From Simplicispira suum (lineage in GTDB: Bacteria > Pseudomonadota > Gammaproteobacteria > Burkholderiales > Burkholderiaceae_C), in the NCBI RefSeq assembly GCF_003008595.1, contig NZ_CP027669.1, forward strand, positions 992,001 through 1,056,000: a DNA stretch of 64,000 nucleotides, given 5' to 3'. Below the pieces are notes generated by a model that saw nothing but the letters and a program-made list of their open reading frames with translations, did not search any database and was not told where the DNA came from. Positions 34,536-44,399 of this stretch are shown piece by piece (within the stretch, counting starts at the first letter, position 1; every line of letters begins with the position of its first letter). The position numbers and the translations under genes were made by a program.

Positions 34536-35702
34536 ATGAAACTTCACCACCTCGCCGCCCTGGCGTTCGCATTGGGCACTTCGGGCGCCGCTATGGCACA
34601 AGCCCAGCAAGGCGTCACCAAGGACACCATCACACTGGGTTCCATCCAAGATTTGTCAGGACCGCTGGCCGGTTTTGGCAAACAGGTGCGCCTGGGCATG
34701 ATGCTGCGCGTGGACGAGGCCAACGAGCAGGGTGGAGTGAACGGCCGCCAGCTCGAACTCAAGGTGGAGGACTCGGGCTACGACCCCAAGCGCGCCGTGC
34801 TGGCTGCGCAAAAGCTCGTGAACCAGGACAAGATTTTCATGATGGTCGGCCACATCGGCACAGCGCAGAACATGGCCGCAATGCCGGTCCAGTTTGCGAA
34901 GAACGTCATCAACTTCTTCCCGGTGACGGCCGCGCGGGAAATGTACGAGCCGTTCAACCGGCTCAAGTACGCGTTTGCTGCCACCTACTACGACCAGATT
35001 CGCATGGCGCTTCCCAAGTTGGTGAAGGAGAAGAACGCGAAAAAAGTTTGCACCATTTACCAGGATGATGAATTCGGCCTGGAAGTGGAGCGCGGCGGTG
35101 AAGCCGCCCTGAAAACCATGGGCATGGAATACGCCGAGAAGACTTCGTTCAAGCGCGGTGCGACCGATTTTTCTTCGCAGGTCGCCAAGATGAAATCTGC
35201 CGGATGTGATTTTGTGGTGCTGGGCACCATCATCCGCGAGACCATTGGCACCATCGGGGAGTCGCGCAAGACCGGCTTCAATCCCACCTTCCTCGGCTCC
35301 AGCGCAGCCTATACCGACCTGATCCACAAGCTTGGCGGCAAGGCCATGGACGGGCTGTACGCCACCATGACGGTGCAAAACCCCTACCTGGACGAGACTT
35401 CGCAACCGATTCGCTTCTGGGCCAACAAGTACAAAACCAAGTTCAATGAAGACCCGGCGGTGTTCTCGGTGTATGGCTACCTGATCATTGATTCGTTCAT
35501 CCGCGCAGCACAAGCCGCCGGCAAGAATCTGACCACCGACAGCTTCATCAAGGCCATGGACACCATGGTCTACCCGCCGGACATCTTCGGCAGCGCCGAG
35601 GCCACCTTTGGCCCGCAGAAGCGCCTGGGCAGCAATCTCTCGCGCATCTCGCAAATCCAGGACGGCAAGTGGAAAGTGGTCTCGGACTACGTCCAGCCCT
35701 GA
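34536..35702 (+). CDS. LivK-type periplasmic binding protein 2 (tandem paralogue)
   Basis: 388 residues, same length as its neighbour and about 85% identical to it. Signal peptide to about residue 22, RBS AAGGAGACAAAGCC. Differences cluster near the ligand cleft and C-lobe (for example GDLVVLG versus CDFVVLG, PPNIFGSAEYSYG versus PPDIFGSAEATFG), which suggests related but not identical ligands. Preceded by a 237-base gap after a terminator, so it probably has its own promoter. A terminator follows. Confidence 0.92.
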   Translation: MKLHHLAALAFALGTSGAAMAQAQQGVTKDTITLGSIQDLSGPLAGFGKQVRLGMMLRVDEANEQGGVNGRQLELKVEDSGYDPKRAVLAAQKLVNQDKIFMMVGHIGTAQNMAAMPVQFAKNVINFFPVTAAREMYEPFNRLKYAFAATYYDQIRMALPKLVKEKNAKKVCTIYQDDEFGLEVERGGEAALKTMGMEYAEKTSFKRGATDFSSQVAKMKSAGCDFVVLGTIIRETIGTIGESRKTGFNPTFLGSSAAYTDLIHKLGGKAMDGLYATMTVQNPYLDETSQPIRFWANKYKTKFNEDPAVFSVYGYLIIDSFIRAAQAAGKNLTTDSFIKAMDTMVYPPDIFGSAEATFGPQKRLGSNLSRISQIQDGKWKVVSDYVQP

Positions 35703-35727
35703 TCGCCAAGTGTGCGCCTACAGCAAG

Positions 35728-35752
35728 CCGCCCTCCGGGGCGGTTTTTTTTT
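35728..35752 (+). terminator. Rho-independent terminator after binding protein 2
   Basis: CCGCCC (35728-35733), loop TCCG, GGGCGG (35738-35743), followed by nine T. It starts 25 bases after the stop. Confidence 0.88.
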
Positions 35753-35847
35753 GTTCCTTGAATGGGTCGAAGAGCCCCGAAACAGGACCGCGACAGCTGC
35801 CGCAACACACCGTTCATGGGACACAAAGGAGCGGCACCATGCTTCTC

Positions 35848-35905
35848 TATTGATAGCTGCTTTCGCTTGATAGATAAGCGCTGGGGCCCATTTTTCTTTG
35901 TAATC
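35848..35905 (+). repeat. Short palindromic repeat, copy 4
   Basis: tagctgctttcgcttg, spacer atag, ataagcgctggggcccattttt. Intergenic, about 120 bases upstream of the thiolase start. Confidence 0.75.
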
Positions 35906-35953
35906 TTCCTCTGTACGGATTTTGTTGCCCCCTGCGTTCACGAATCGGGCAAG

Positions 35954-35983
35954 TATTTACACAAAGCAGTCGCTCTGTAAAAA
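35954..35983 (+). promoter_or_regulatory. Operator candidate upstream of thiolase gene
   Basis: TATTTACACAAAGCA, then GT, then CGCTCTGT followed by AAAAA. Left half identical to, and right half close to, the site before livH (26893-26923), including the flanking TATTTA and A-run. About 40 bases before the ATG at 36022. The shared site suggests one regulator for transporter and beta-oxidation genes. Confidence 0.55.
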
Positions 35984-36021
35984 TCTATACTGTCCCCATC
36001 AGCGCAACAGGAACCCAACCC

Positions 36022-37227
<1,206 letters not shown>

Positions 37228-37325
37228 CCCCCCTGCGCCGCTGTGCGGCTTCCCCCCAGGGGGACGGCTCCAGCGGACTGGCAAAGCCAGATCCGCGGTG
37301 CCGCTGGCTTAGTGCAACGGTTCGC
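37228..37325 (+). repeat. Stop-adjacent repeat, copy E (short form)
   Basis: Starts at the thiolase stop with CCCCCCTGCGCCGCTG, has a small hairpin GCCGCTGTGCGGC and then CCCCCCAGGGGGACG, and ends before the FadB start. Lacks the long central part of copies A and F. Assignment to the family rests on the start motif and position. Confidence 0.5.
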
Positions 37326-37365
37326 TTCTCGAAAACACAGTCATTCATCAGATAGAGACACCACC

Positions 37366-39519
37366 ATGCAAACCATTCGCTACGAACTTCTGGATGCCGC
37401 AGGCGGCAAGGTCGCGCTGGTCACGTTTGACGAGGCCAACTCCCCCATCAACACGATGTGCCGCCAGTGGCAGGACGATCTCGTCGAACTTGTGAAGCAG
37501 GTGCAGCTTGACCGCCCTCAGCTATCCGGCATCGTGCTGGCGTCTGCCAAGACCAGCTTCTTCGCCGGCGCCGATCTCAAGGCGACCATGCGCGGCACGG
37601 CGGACGACGCGCAGGCCGGTTTTTCCGTCATCGAGCGCATGAAGCAGCAGTTCCGCACGCTGGAAACCCTGGGCATTCCGGTGGTGGCGTGCCTCAATGG
37701 CGCGGCGCTGGGCGGGGGCTGGGAAGTGGCGCTGATTGCCCACCACCGCATTGCGCTGGACAACCCGAAAATCCAGTTTGGCCTGCCCGAAGTGACGCTG
37801 GGCCTGATCCCTGGCGCCACCGGCATCACCAAAATGACGCGCCTGCTCGGCCTGATGGGAGCGCAGCCTTATCTGCTGGAAGGCAAGCTCTTCAACCCGC
37901 AAGATGCCGTCAAACTCGGCCTGGTGCACGCCACCGTGGCGACGCCCGAGGAATTGCTGCCCGCGGCCCTGGCCTGGGTCGCCGCCAACCCCAAGGCCCA
38001 GCAGCCCTGGGACGACAAAAACTACAAGATCCCCGGCGGCACGCCCGCGAACCCCAAAATCGCCAACGCCCTGATCGTGGCGCCGGCCATGCTCAAGAAA
38101 ACCACGCGCGGGCGCTACCCGGCCCCAGAGGCGGCGCTGGCCTGCATGGTCGAAGGCGCGTTGGTGGATTACGACACGGCGCTGCGCATCGAGAGCCGGG
38201 CGCTGGCCAAAATCATGAGCGGCCAGGTGGCGCGGAACATGATCAGCGCCTTCTTCTTCGACCTCAACGCCGTCAAGAGTGGGCGCTCACGTCCTGGCAA
38301 CACGCCGCGCGGCAAGCTGTCCAAGGTGGGCGTGCTCGGCGCCGGCATGATGGGCGCAGGCATCGCCTGGGCGCAGGCCAGCAAAGGCATTGCCACGGTT
38401 CTTAAAGATGTGAGCCAGGAGAAGGCCGACACCGGCAAGCAATACAGCGCCAGCCTGGCGGAAAAGCGCGTGGCCAAGGGCCGCATGGACGCCGCCAAGG
38501 CGCAGGCGCTGCGGGCACGCATCACGCCCACTGCCGATGCGGCCGACTTGGCCGGCTGCGAACTCATCATCGAAGCCGTGTTCGAGAACCGTGAACTCAA
38601 GGCGCAAGTCACGCGCGAGGCCGAGCCACAGCTCGCCCCCGGCGGCTTCTTCGCCAGCAACACCTCCACCCTGCCCATCTCGGGCCTGGCGCAAGCCAGC
38701 AGCAAGCCCGCCAAGTTCATCGGCATCCATTTCTTCAGCCCGGTGGACAAGATGAAGCTGGTGGAAATCATCCGCGGCAAAGACACCGACGACGAGACCG
38801 TGGCGCGCGCCTTCGACTACGTGCAGCAGCTCGGAAAACTCCCCATCGTGGTCAACGATTCGCGCGGTTTCTACACCAGCCGCACTTTCGGCACCTACGT
38901 CATGGAAGGCGCAGCCATGCTGGGCGAGGGCCTTCCCGCCGCCCTGATCGAGAACGCCGCCATGCAGGCCGGCATGCCGGTGGGCCCGCTGGCGGTACTG
39001 GACGAAACCGCCCTCAGCTTAAGCGTGCATGTCCTCGATCAGACGCGCGCCGACTTTGCCGCCAAAGGCAAGCCATACACGGCCACACCGGGCGAGCTGC
39101 TGGTCGAGCGCATGGTGAAGGAAATGAAGCGCCCCGGCCGAGCCGGTGGTGGCGGCTTCTACGACTACCCGGCCGGGGAAAAGAAGCACCTGTGGCCCGA
39201 ACTGCGCACGCTGTTCGAGAAACCCGACGCAGCGTGGAGCGTGGAAGAAGTACAAGACCGCCTGCTCTACCGCCAAGCCATCGAAACCGCCCGCTGCCTC
39301 GCCGAGGGCGTGCTGACGAGCGTGCACGACGCGAACATCGGTTCCATCTTCGGCATTGGCTTTCCGGCGTGGACGGGGGGCGCCATGCAGTTCATCTATG
39401 GGACCGGCGTGGACGCCTTTTTGCACCGCGCGGAGGAACTGGCGGTCAAGTTCGGGGCGGGGTTTGTGGTGGACCCGAAGGTGCGAGAAGTGATTGAGCG
39501 GTTTCGGCCGGCGTATTGA
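37366..39519 (+). CDS. FadB/FadJ-type bifunctional enzyme: enoyl-CoA hydratase then 3-hydroxyacyl-CoA dehydrogenase
   Basis: 717 residues from ATG at 37366. N-terminal crotonase domain (1-about 200: FFAGADLKAT, LNGAALGGGWEVALIAHHR). Dehydrogenase domain from about 315 with the NAD loop VLGAGMMGAGIAWAQ, the SNTSTLPISGLA segment and GIHFFSPVDKMKLVE. The domain order is that of E. coli FadB. Performs the hydration and dehydrogenation steps before the thiolase encoded just upstream. The second FadB-like protein of this window (48302-50728) has the opposite order. Confidence 0.93.
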   Translation: MQTIRYELLDAAGGKVALVTFDEANSPINTMCRQWQDDLVELVKQVQLDRPQLSGIVLASAKTSFFAGADLKATMRGTADDAQAGFSVIERMKQQFRTLETLGIPVVACLNGAALGGGWEVALIAHHRIALDNPKIQFGLPEVTLGLIPGATGITKMTRLLGLMGAQPYLLEGKLFNPQDAVKLGLVHATVATPEELLPAALAWVAANPKAQQPWDDKNYKIPGGTPANPKIANALIVAPAMLKKTTRGRYPAPEAALACMVEGALVDYDTALRIESRALAKIMSGQVARNMISAFFFDLNAVKSGRSRPGNTPRGKLSKVGVLGAGMMGAGIAWAQASKGIATVLKDVSQEKADTGKQYSASLAEKRVAKGRMDAAKAQALRARITPTADAADLAGCELIIEAVFENRELKAQVTREAEPQLAPGGFFASNTSTLPISGLAQASSKPAKFIGIHFFSPVDKMKLVEIIRGKDTDDETVARAFDYVQQLGKLPIVVNDSRGFYTSRTFGTYVMEGAAMLGEGLPAALIENAAMQAGMPVGPLAVLDETALSLSVHVLDQTRADFAAKGKPYTATPGELLVERMVKEMKRPGRAGGGGFYDYPAGEKKHLWPELRTLFEKPDAAWSVEEVQDRLLYRQAIETARCLAEGVLTSVHDANIGSIFGIGFPAWTGGAMQFIYGTGVDAFLHRAEELAVKFGAGFVVDPKVREVIERFRPAY

Positions 39520-39562
39520 CCGGACCATGCGATTGGGGTCGGCAAGAAAGGCCACTGCTACA

Positions 39563-40258
39563 TCAACCGCCTTGTAGCTGCGCCGACAGTTCCCTCACCC
39601 AGCGAACTTTGTCCGTCTGCAGCATGGGAAGCGGATGAAAGTATTTGTCCGTCGAGCCCTGCTGCAGCATTCCAAAGCACCGACCCGCCGCCTGCATGAG
39701 CGGAAGTGCTTCGCGTATGAGAGGGGTCAGCTTTGGATGCACGCCCCAGGCAAGAACCAATGGACCATCCTTTTTTCGCTTCAATGCCTGCGTGAGTTCG
39801 GCCCTGCGTTCGCTGGAAAACATGGAGTGAGCCCGGTAACCGTGGCCGCCCTCCAAGGCGCGATAGCGGTCCATAAACACGCTGCTTCGGGACTCACGGA
39901 TATCGGACAGATTGATGACGCGCACATGGTTCCACCCCATACGATCCATGATCCTCATGATTTGGTATTGCGTTGTGTCGGGCCGTGTCGCCACCAGCCG
40001 GCATGTTGAGTGACCAGACCTACCTTCAATCGCATTGCCAATGGCCAAGGGACGGGATGACCCGGGGTTCATCATCACAAAGATGGCATTGGGCAGGCCA
40101 CGCCCGGCGCCGTCGAATCCTTGAGCTTGCACAAGCGAAAGGATCTCCAAAACACTTCTGCAAGGTAGCAACTCGCCGTGCAGGTGCACATCGTAGAAGT
40201 GAGCGAAAGCCAGGAACCGCTCTCTGAGCTGTGGTGCACCAACAAACGGGAAACTCAT
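39563..40258 (-). CDS. DUF1643 domain protein
   Basis: 231 residues, soluble. The central block IFVMMNPGSSRPL, then DTTQYQIMRIMDRMGWNHVRVINLSDIR, and the late LVLAWGVHPKL match DUF1643, a family of unknown function seen in accessory regions and phages. Stands alone on the minus strand, converging with the fadB-type gene and next to the VapBC-like pair. Function not assigned. Confidence 0.75.
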   Translation of the reverse strand: MSFPFVGAPQLRERFLAFAHFYDVHLHGELLPCRSVLEILSLVQAQGFDGAGRGLPNAIFVMMNPGSSRPLAIGNAIEGRSGHSTCRLVATRPDTTQYQIMRIMDRMGWNHVRVINLSDIRESRSSVFMDRYRALEGGHGYRAHSMFSSERRAELTQALKRKKDGPLVLAWGVHPKLTPLIREALPLMQAAGRCFGMLQQGSTDKYFHPLPMLQTDKVRWVRELSAQLQGG

Positions 40259-40294
40259 CCGAGGTGCGGCGCCCGCTGCCGGACGCCAAGCATG

Positions 40295-40699
40295 TCACGC
40301 CTCATGCCAATTCACCCATTGCAACCCACCCACCCGCGAAAACTCGCGCACATTGCGGGTTACCAGAATGGCCTGGTGGCGCAGCGCGGTGGCGGCGATC
40401 AGCGTGTCGTGCGGGCCAATGGGCGTGCCGCCAGTCTCAAGCTCCGCGCGAATGCGGGCCGCGTGCGCAGCGCACTCGCTGTCAAAGGGCAAACTCTGCA
40501 AAGGCTGCAACAGTTGCGCCAATGCAGCCAGGCGCGGCGCGGCAGCTTCGGGTGGCAAGCGCAGCAGGCCGTAGCGCAGTTCATATTCAACGATAGCCGG
40601 AACGCCTACATCTGCGGGACGCAGGGCCTGCATGCGCGGCACCACCAGCGCGTCGCCACGGAAGTAGTAGCTGATGGTGTTGCTGTCCAGAACCCACAT
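40295..40699 (-). CDS. vapC: PIN-domain toxin, VapC-like
   Basis: 134 residues. PIN nuclease fold with acidic residues D5 (WVLDSNTISYYF), E40 (VEYELRYG) and D98 (GPHDTLIAATAL); the fourth position is in TRNVREF. VapC proteins cut RNA, often initiator tRNA or rRNA, when freed from their antitoxin. Starts two bases after the stop of the upstream antitoxin gene, the standard order. Confidence 0.88.
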   Translation of the reverse strand: MWVLDSNTISYYFRGDALVVPRMQALRPADVGVPAIVEYELRYGLLRLPPEAAAPRLAALAQLLQPLQSLPFDSECAAHAARIRAELETGGTPIGPHDTLIAATALRHQAILVTRNVREFSRVGGLQWVNWHEA

Positions 40700-40701
40700 T
40701 G

Positions 40702-40938
40702 CTAAAACCCCAGGCGAGGCACGTCAGCAGGCTGAGCTTTTTTCTTGTCCTCGCGTTCGCTCAGCGGAAAGTCGGGAAACCGGCCAGCAAGTTGCAGGCA
40801 GTCATGTGGCCATTCATGGGCGGCATGTTTGCGGATGATGTCGGCCACCCAGCGGCTCTTGGATACGCCATGGGCCTGCGCAGCCTGGTCTACCAGCGCT
40901 TGGGTGGCGTCGTCCAGATACAGCGTAATTTGGGACAT
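40702..40938 (-). CDS. Ribbon-helix-helix antitoxin of the VapBC-like pair
   Basis: 78 residues from ATG at 40938 with the strong RBS AAGGAGGTG. Residues 1-45 are a CopG/Arc-type ribbon-helix-helix: QITLYLDDATQALVDQAA, then HGVSKSRWVADIIRKHA. The tail (50-78) is polar and probably wraps the toxin. It should neutralise the VapC-like protein and repress the operon as a dimer. Confidence 0.85.
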   Translation of the reverse strand: MSQITLYLDDATQALVDQAAQAHGVSKSRWVADIIRKHAAHEWPHDCLQLAGRFPDFPLSEREDKKKAQPADVPRLGF

Positions 40939-41145
40939 GAAAGCACCTCCTTGGCAATGCACTTATACGTGCAATTATATTGCAACCACTCAAGACGACG
41001 CCAAGAGGTCCGTGCTGAAGCCACCGAGAGCGCTCAGCCCACTCCGTGCTTATCGTCAAGCGCTGCTCGCGTCTGGCCGCAAGTGTTTGACGCCGGTTGA
41101 AGATTCCAGCGCTCGGCAGACCCACCAAATCTCCAAGATTTATCC

Positions 41146-42285
41146 TTGCATATTGACTACTACTACCCCGGCATCGTCCTCCTGGGCCCGCGCCAAGTAG
41201 GCAAGACCACGTTGGCCAAAGCGATAGCGGCGCGACACCCTGGCGCGCTGTTCCTCGACCTGGAGCGACCCGCCGACCGGGCGCAGCTTACCGAGCCGGA
41301 ACTCTTCCTGGCCCAGCACCGTGACCGGCTGGTGGTGCTGGACGAAGTGCAGATGCTGCCCGATCTGTTTACCCACCTGCGGCCCGAGATGGATGCCGAC
41401 CGGCGGCCGGGGCGCTTTCTGCTGCTCGGGTCCGCCAGCGGGGCACTGCTGCGGCAACGCTCGGAGTCGCTGGCGGGGCGCGTGGGCTACTTGGAACTGA
41501 CGCCGCTGCTGGCCAGCGAAGTAGCCGCTGCCAACGACCTGAGCGAGCTGCAACAGCTGTGGCACCGGGGCGGATGTCCTCTGGCGCATTTGGCGCCCAA
41601 TGACCTCCTGGCCTACGCGTGGCGGCAGGACTTCATTCAGAGCTTTTTGCAGCGCGACCTACCGCAGATGGGTGTGAGCGTAGCGGCCGATACGCTGCAT
41701 CGCTTCTGGCGCATGTTGGCGCATTTGCAGGGGCAGCTTTTCAATGCATCGCAGTTGGGGCAGTCGCTCGGCGGTGCGTCGCACACCACCGCCGCGCGCT
41801 ACCTCGACGTGCTGGTGGACACCATGGTGGTGCGCCGACTGGAGCCGCATTTGCCCAACGTGGGCAAGCGCCTGGTCAAATCGCCCAAGACCTACATCCG
41901 CGACAGCGGCCTGCTGCACGCGCTGCTGAACATCGCCAGCCTGTCGGATCTGCAAGGCCACCCCATCGTTGGCGCATCGTGGGAAGGGTTCGTGGTTGAG
42001 CAGGTGGCGGCGCACCTACCCGAGGGTGCCCAACTGGGCTTTTACCGCACGGCGGCCGGTGCCGAGATGGACATCGTCGTGCAGGCCGGGCGGCGCAGCC
42101 TGGGCGTGGAGGTCAAATTCTCTTCCGCGCCTACCGTGACCAAGGGCTTCTGGCACGCGCGCGCAGACCTGCAGCCCACGCGCACGGTGGTGGTGGCACC
42201 GGTGGAACGCCGCTATCCGCTGAAGGAGGGAGTGGAGGTGGTTCCGGTCAGCGCCATCCCGGAGTTGCTGGCTGAGCTGGGCTGA
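41146..42285 (+). CDS. AAA-type ATPase with DUF4143 domain
   Basis: 379 residues if started at TTG 41146. Walker A GPRQVGKTT begins only about 14 residues in, Walker B VVLDEVQMLPDLF, then the DUF4143 part (about 165-330) with YLDVLVDTMVVRRLEPH and the nuclease-like AEMDIVVQAGRRSLGVEVKF. The family usually has 15-20 more residues before Walker A. No ATG or GTG and no RBS lie upstream before a stop at 41098-41100, so the gene may be 5'-truncated or weakly expressed. Function of the family is unclear. Confidence 0.75.
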   Translation: MHIDYYYPGIVLLGPRQVGKTTLAKAIAARHPGALFLDLERPADRAQLTEPELFLAQHRDRLVVLDEVQMLPDLFTHLRPEMDADRRPGRFLLLGSASGALLRQRSESLAGRVGYLELTPLLASEVAAANDLSELQQLWHRGGCPLAHLAPNDLLAYAWRQDFIQSFLQRDLPQMGVSVAADTLHRFWRMLAHLQGQLFNASQLGQSLGGASHTTAARYLDVLVDTMVVRRLEPHLPNVGKRLVKSPKTYIRDSGLLHALLNIASLSDLQGHPIVGASWEGFVVEQVAAHLPEGAQLGFYRTAAGAEMDIVVQAGRRSLGVEVKFSSAPTVTKGFWHARADLQPTRTVVVAPVERRYPLKEGVEVVPVSAIPELLAELG

Positions 42286-42312
42286 GGGCGCACAGGGCCA
42301 ATGCAGGCAAAC

Positions 42313-42372
42313 GCTATACTTTGTGTAGCTGCTTACGCTTTCAGGATAAGCGCTAGCAGCCAAAAACACTCA
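42313..42372 (+). repeat. Short palindromic repeat, copy 5
   Basis: tagctgcttacgctttc, spacer, ggataagcgctagcagcca. This copy keeps the strongest complementarity between halves (TGCT..AAGCGCTAGCAGC). It lies between the convergent DUF4143 ATPase and metallo-hydrolase genes. Confidence 0.78.
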
Positions 42373-42388
42373 AAGTTCTGCTAATCCA

Positions 42389-43528
42389 TCAATCCATCGG
42401 CCACAGCAGCGGATTCAAATTCTCCGGCGTTTGCGCGGCGGGGTCGGGCTCTTTGGTCGCGTCGCTACGGACTGGCTGTGAAACCCCCACTGCCCGCCAC
42501 CACGGCGCATCCAACGGTCCGTGCGCCGGTTCCACCGGGTCACCCAGGCGCGGCATCAACAAGTGCGCACCCTGCTGCGGTCCCAGCGCCAGCAGGGTTT
42601 CGGCAGGCGCGTCCCAGTCGTGCATGGCCAGGTTGAAGGTCCCCCAATGAACCGGAAGAAAGGCGCCGCCGCCCAGCAGGTCGAGCGCCTTGAGGGCGTT
42701 TTCCGGCCCCAAATGAATATCGCCCCAAGTGGGGTGAAACGCGCCAACTTCGAGCATCACCAGGTCGAACGGGCCAAAGCGCTCGCGGATGCGGGTGTAT
42801 TCGGTGGTCAGGCCGGTGTCGCCGCTGAAGAACACGCGGTGGCGCGGCGACTCGATGACGAGCGACGACCACAGCGTGGCGTTGCGGTCCTTCAGGCTGC
42901 GGCCCGAGAAATGCTGCGAAGGCGCGGCGTGGATGGTGAGTTCGGTTCCGGGCACGGTGTGCGACTGCCACCAGTCAAGTTCGGTGATGCGTTCGGGCGC
43001 AATGCCCCAGGCCTGCAGGTGCGCGCCGACACCGAGCGAGGTGACAAAGGGAATATTCGTCTTGGCCATCTGGCGGATGGTCGGGTAATCGAGGTGGTCG
43101 TAATGGTCGTGCGAGATGACAACGACATCGATGGGCGGCAGTTGCGACAGGCGCACCGGCGCTTTCTGAAAGCGCTTGGGGCCGATGAGGCGCGACGGCG
43201 AGGCGCGCGGGCCCCAGACCGGGTCGGTGAGCACGCGCAGGCCGTCAATTTCAATCAGAACGCTGGAATGACCAAGCCAGGTCGCGCGCAGGCCAGAATC
43301 AGGCTTGCGGGCCCAGCACTCGCGCGGGTCCACGGTGGGGAGCAGTCCCTGCGGCACGCGCCGGCCTTCGGAGAACATGAATTCGCGCAGCGTCGGGCGC
43401 GCGGCCGTGGCGTCACGCAGACCTGTCGGTATCGGGTGCTGGTTGCGAAAGCCGCCTTCGGTCCACAGAGGGGAGGCCTGCATGCGCTCCAGACGCAGGC
43501 CGGCGGCGCGTTTGCCCAGGGAAATCAT
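42389..43528 (-). CDS. Metallo-beta-lactamase-fold hydrolase (UlaG/NAPE-PLD-like)
   Basis: 379 residues from ATG at 43528 (the frame opens earlier with TTG). Zinc-binding motif HDHYDHLD, preceded by TWLGHSSVLIEIDGLRVLTDP and followed by FSGDTGLT and LPVHWGTFNL, the pattern of COG2220 hydrolases including NAPE-type phospholipase D. Substrate unknown. Last gene of the minus-strand block led by the TetR gene; 84 bases downstream of the crotonase gene. Confidence 0.85.
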   Translation of the reverse strand: MISLGKRAAGLRLERMQASPLWTEGGFRNQHPIPTGLRDATAARPTLREFMFSEGRRVPQGLLPTVDPRECWARKPDSGLRATWLGHSSVLIEIDGLRVLTDPVWGPRASPSRLIGPKRFQKAPVRLSQLPPIDVVVISHDHYDHLDYPTIRQMAKTNIPFVTSLGVGAHLQAWGIAPERITELDWWQSHTVPGTELTIHAAPSQHFSGRSLKDRNATLWSSLVIESPRHRVFFSGDTGLTTEYTRIRERFGPFDLVMLEVGAFHPTWGDIHLGPENALKALDLLGGGAFLPVHWGTFNLAMHDWDAPAETLLALGPQQGAHLLMPRLGDPVEPAHGPLDAPWWRAVGVSQPVRSDATKEPDPAAQTPENLNPLLWPMD

Positions 43529-43612
43529 GGTGTGGCGCTTGAAGAATTCAAAAAGCCACTGTACGCCCAAGGCGCTGGCTCTGCTGGCAGGCAGCAGCGC
43601 CTTTGAAACGGT

Positions 43613-44371
43613 TTAGCGCTTGCCCATGAAGGCGACAAAGGCCTCGCGCGCCGCAGGCTCGCGCAGCATGCGGCCAAAGCTGGCGCCCTCTTCCGCCATG
43701 CGCTCGATGACCTGTCCTTCCTGCCCCAGCTTCATCAAACGTTTGGTTTCCACCAAAGATGCGAGTGGCTTGGCCGCCAGCTTCCTGGCCTGCGCCTGGG
43801 CGATGGCGTTGCATTCGGTGGGGGGAACGACGCGGTTCACCAAGCCGACTTCCAGCGCTGCCTCGGCCATGAAGGGCTCGCCCAGAAGCAAGGCTTCGGC
43901 CGCGCGCTGATGGCCCATGAGGCGCGGCAGCAGCAGGCTGGACGCCGCCTCCGGGCACAGCCCCAGGTTCACAAACGGCAGCGAGAACATGGCGTTGTCG
44001 CCAGCATAGACCAGGTCGCAGTGCAGCAGCATGGTGGTGCCAATGCCCACGGCCGGGCCGCAGACCGCGGCAATCAAGGGCTTGGGAAAGCGCGCGATGC
44101 CATGCAGGAAGCGGTAGACGGGCGAATCCAGCGTGGAGGTGGGTTGCTGCAGGAAGTCGCCAATGTCGTTGCCGGCGCTGAAGACCGTTACGTCGCCCTG
44201 GAAGACCACAGCGCGCACGCTGTCGTCCTGCGCGGCAGTTTCAAGGGCGTCTGCGAGCGCTGCGTACATGGCGGCAGTAATCGAGTTCTTCTTGCCCACC
44301 CGGTTAAAGGTAAGCGTGCAAACACCGGCTTCGGTGTGCTGGAGGATGTCTTGCGTCGTGGTCTGGGTCAT
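43613..44371 (-). CDS. Enoyl-CoA hydratase/isomerase family protein
   Basis: 252 residues from ATG at 44371; a longer open frame upstream is spurious because it overlaps the thioesterase gene. Crotonase motifs TFNRVGKKNSITAAMY, VFSAGNDIGDF, VCGPAVGIGTTMLLHCDLVY, PFVNLGLCPEAAS. The GNDIGDF form is common in isomerase-like members (delta3-delta2-enoyl-CoA isomerase/PaaG type). Part of the beta-oxidation block; 28 bases after the thioesterase gene. Confidence 0.88.
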   Translation of the reverse strand: MTQTTTQDILQHTEAGVCTLTFNRVGKKNSITAAMYAALADALETAAQDDSVRAVVFQGDVTVFSAGNDIGDFLQQPTSTLDSPVYRFLHGIARFPKPLIAAVCGPAVGIGTTMLLHCDLVYAGDNAMFSLPFVNLGLCPEAASSLLLPRLMGHQRAAEALLLGEPFMAEAALEVGLVNRVVPPTECNAIAQAQARKLAAKPLASLVETKRLMKLGQEGQVIERMAEEGASFGRMLREPAAREAFVAFMGKR

Positions 44372-44399
44372 GGTGTCTGTTGGCACGGCGGGCGCCGAG

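Larger units (their letters stand above)
35703..36021. other. 319-base intergenic region
   Basis: Holds, in order, the terminator of the second binding-protein gene (35728-35752), a short palindromic repeat (35848-35905) and the operator candidate upstream of the thiolase gene (35954-35983). Bases 35753-35847 show nothing I can name. Confidence 0.7.

Noticed and set aside
33132..35702. Assembly duplication of the binding-protein gene
   Set aside because: The two copies differ at about 15% of residues and have different flanks, so they are true paralogues.
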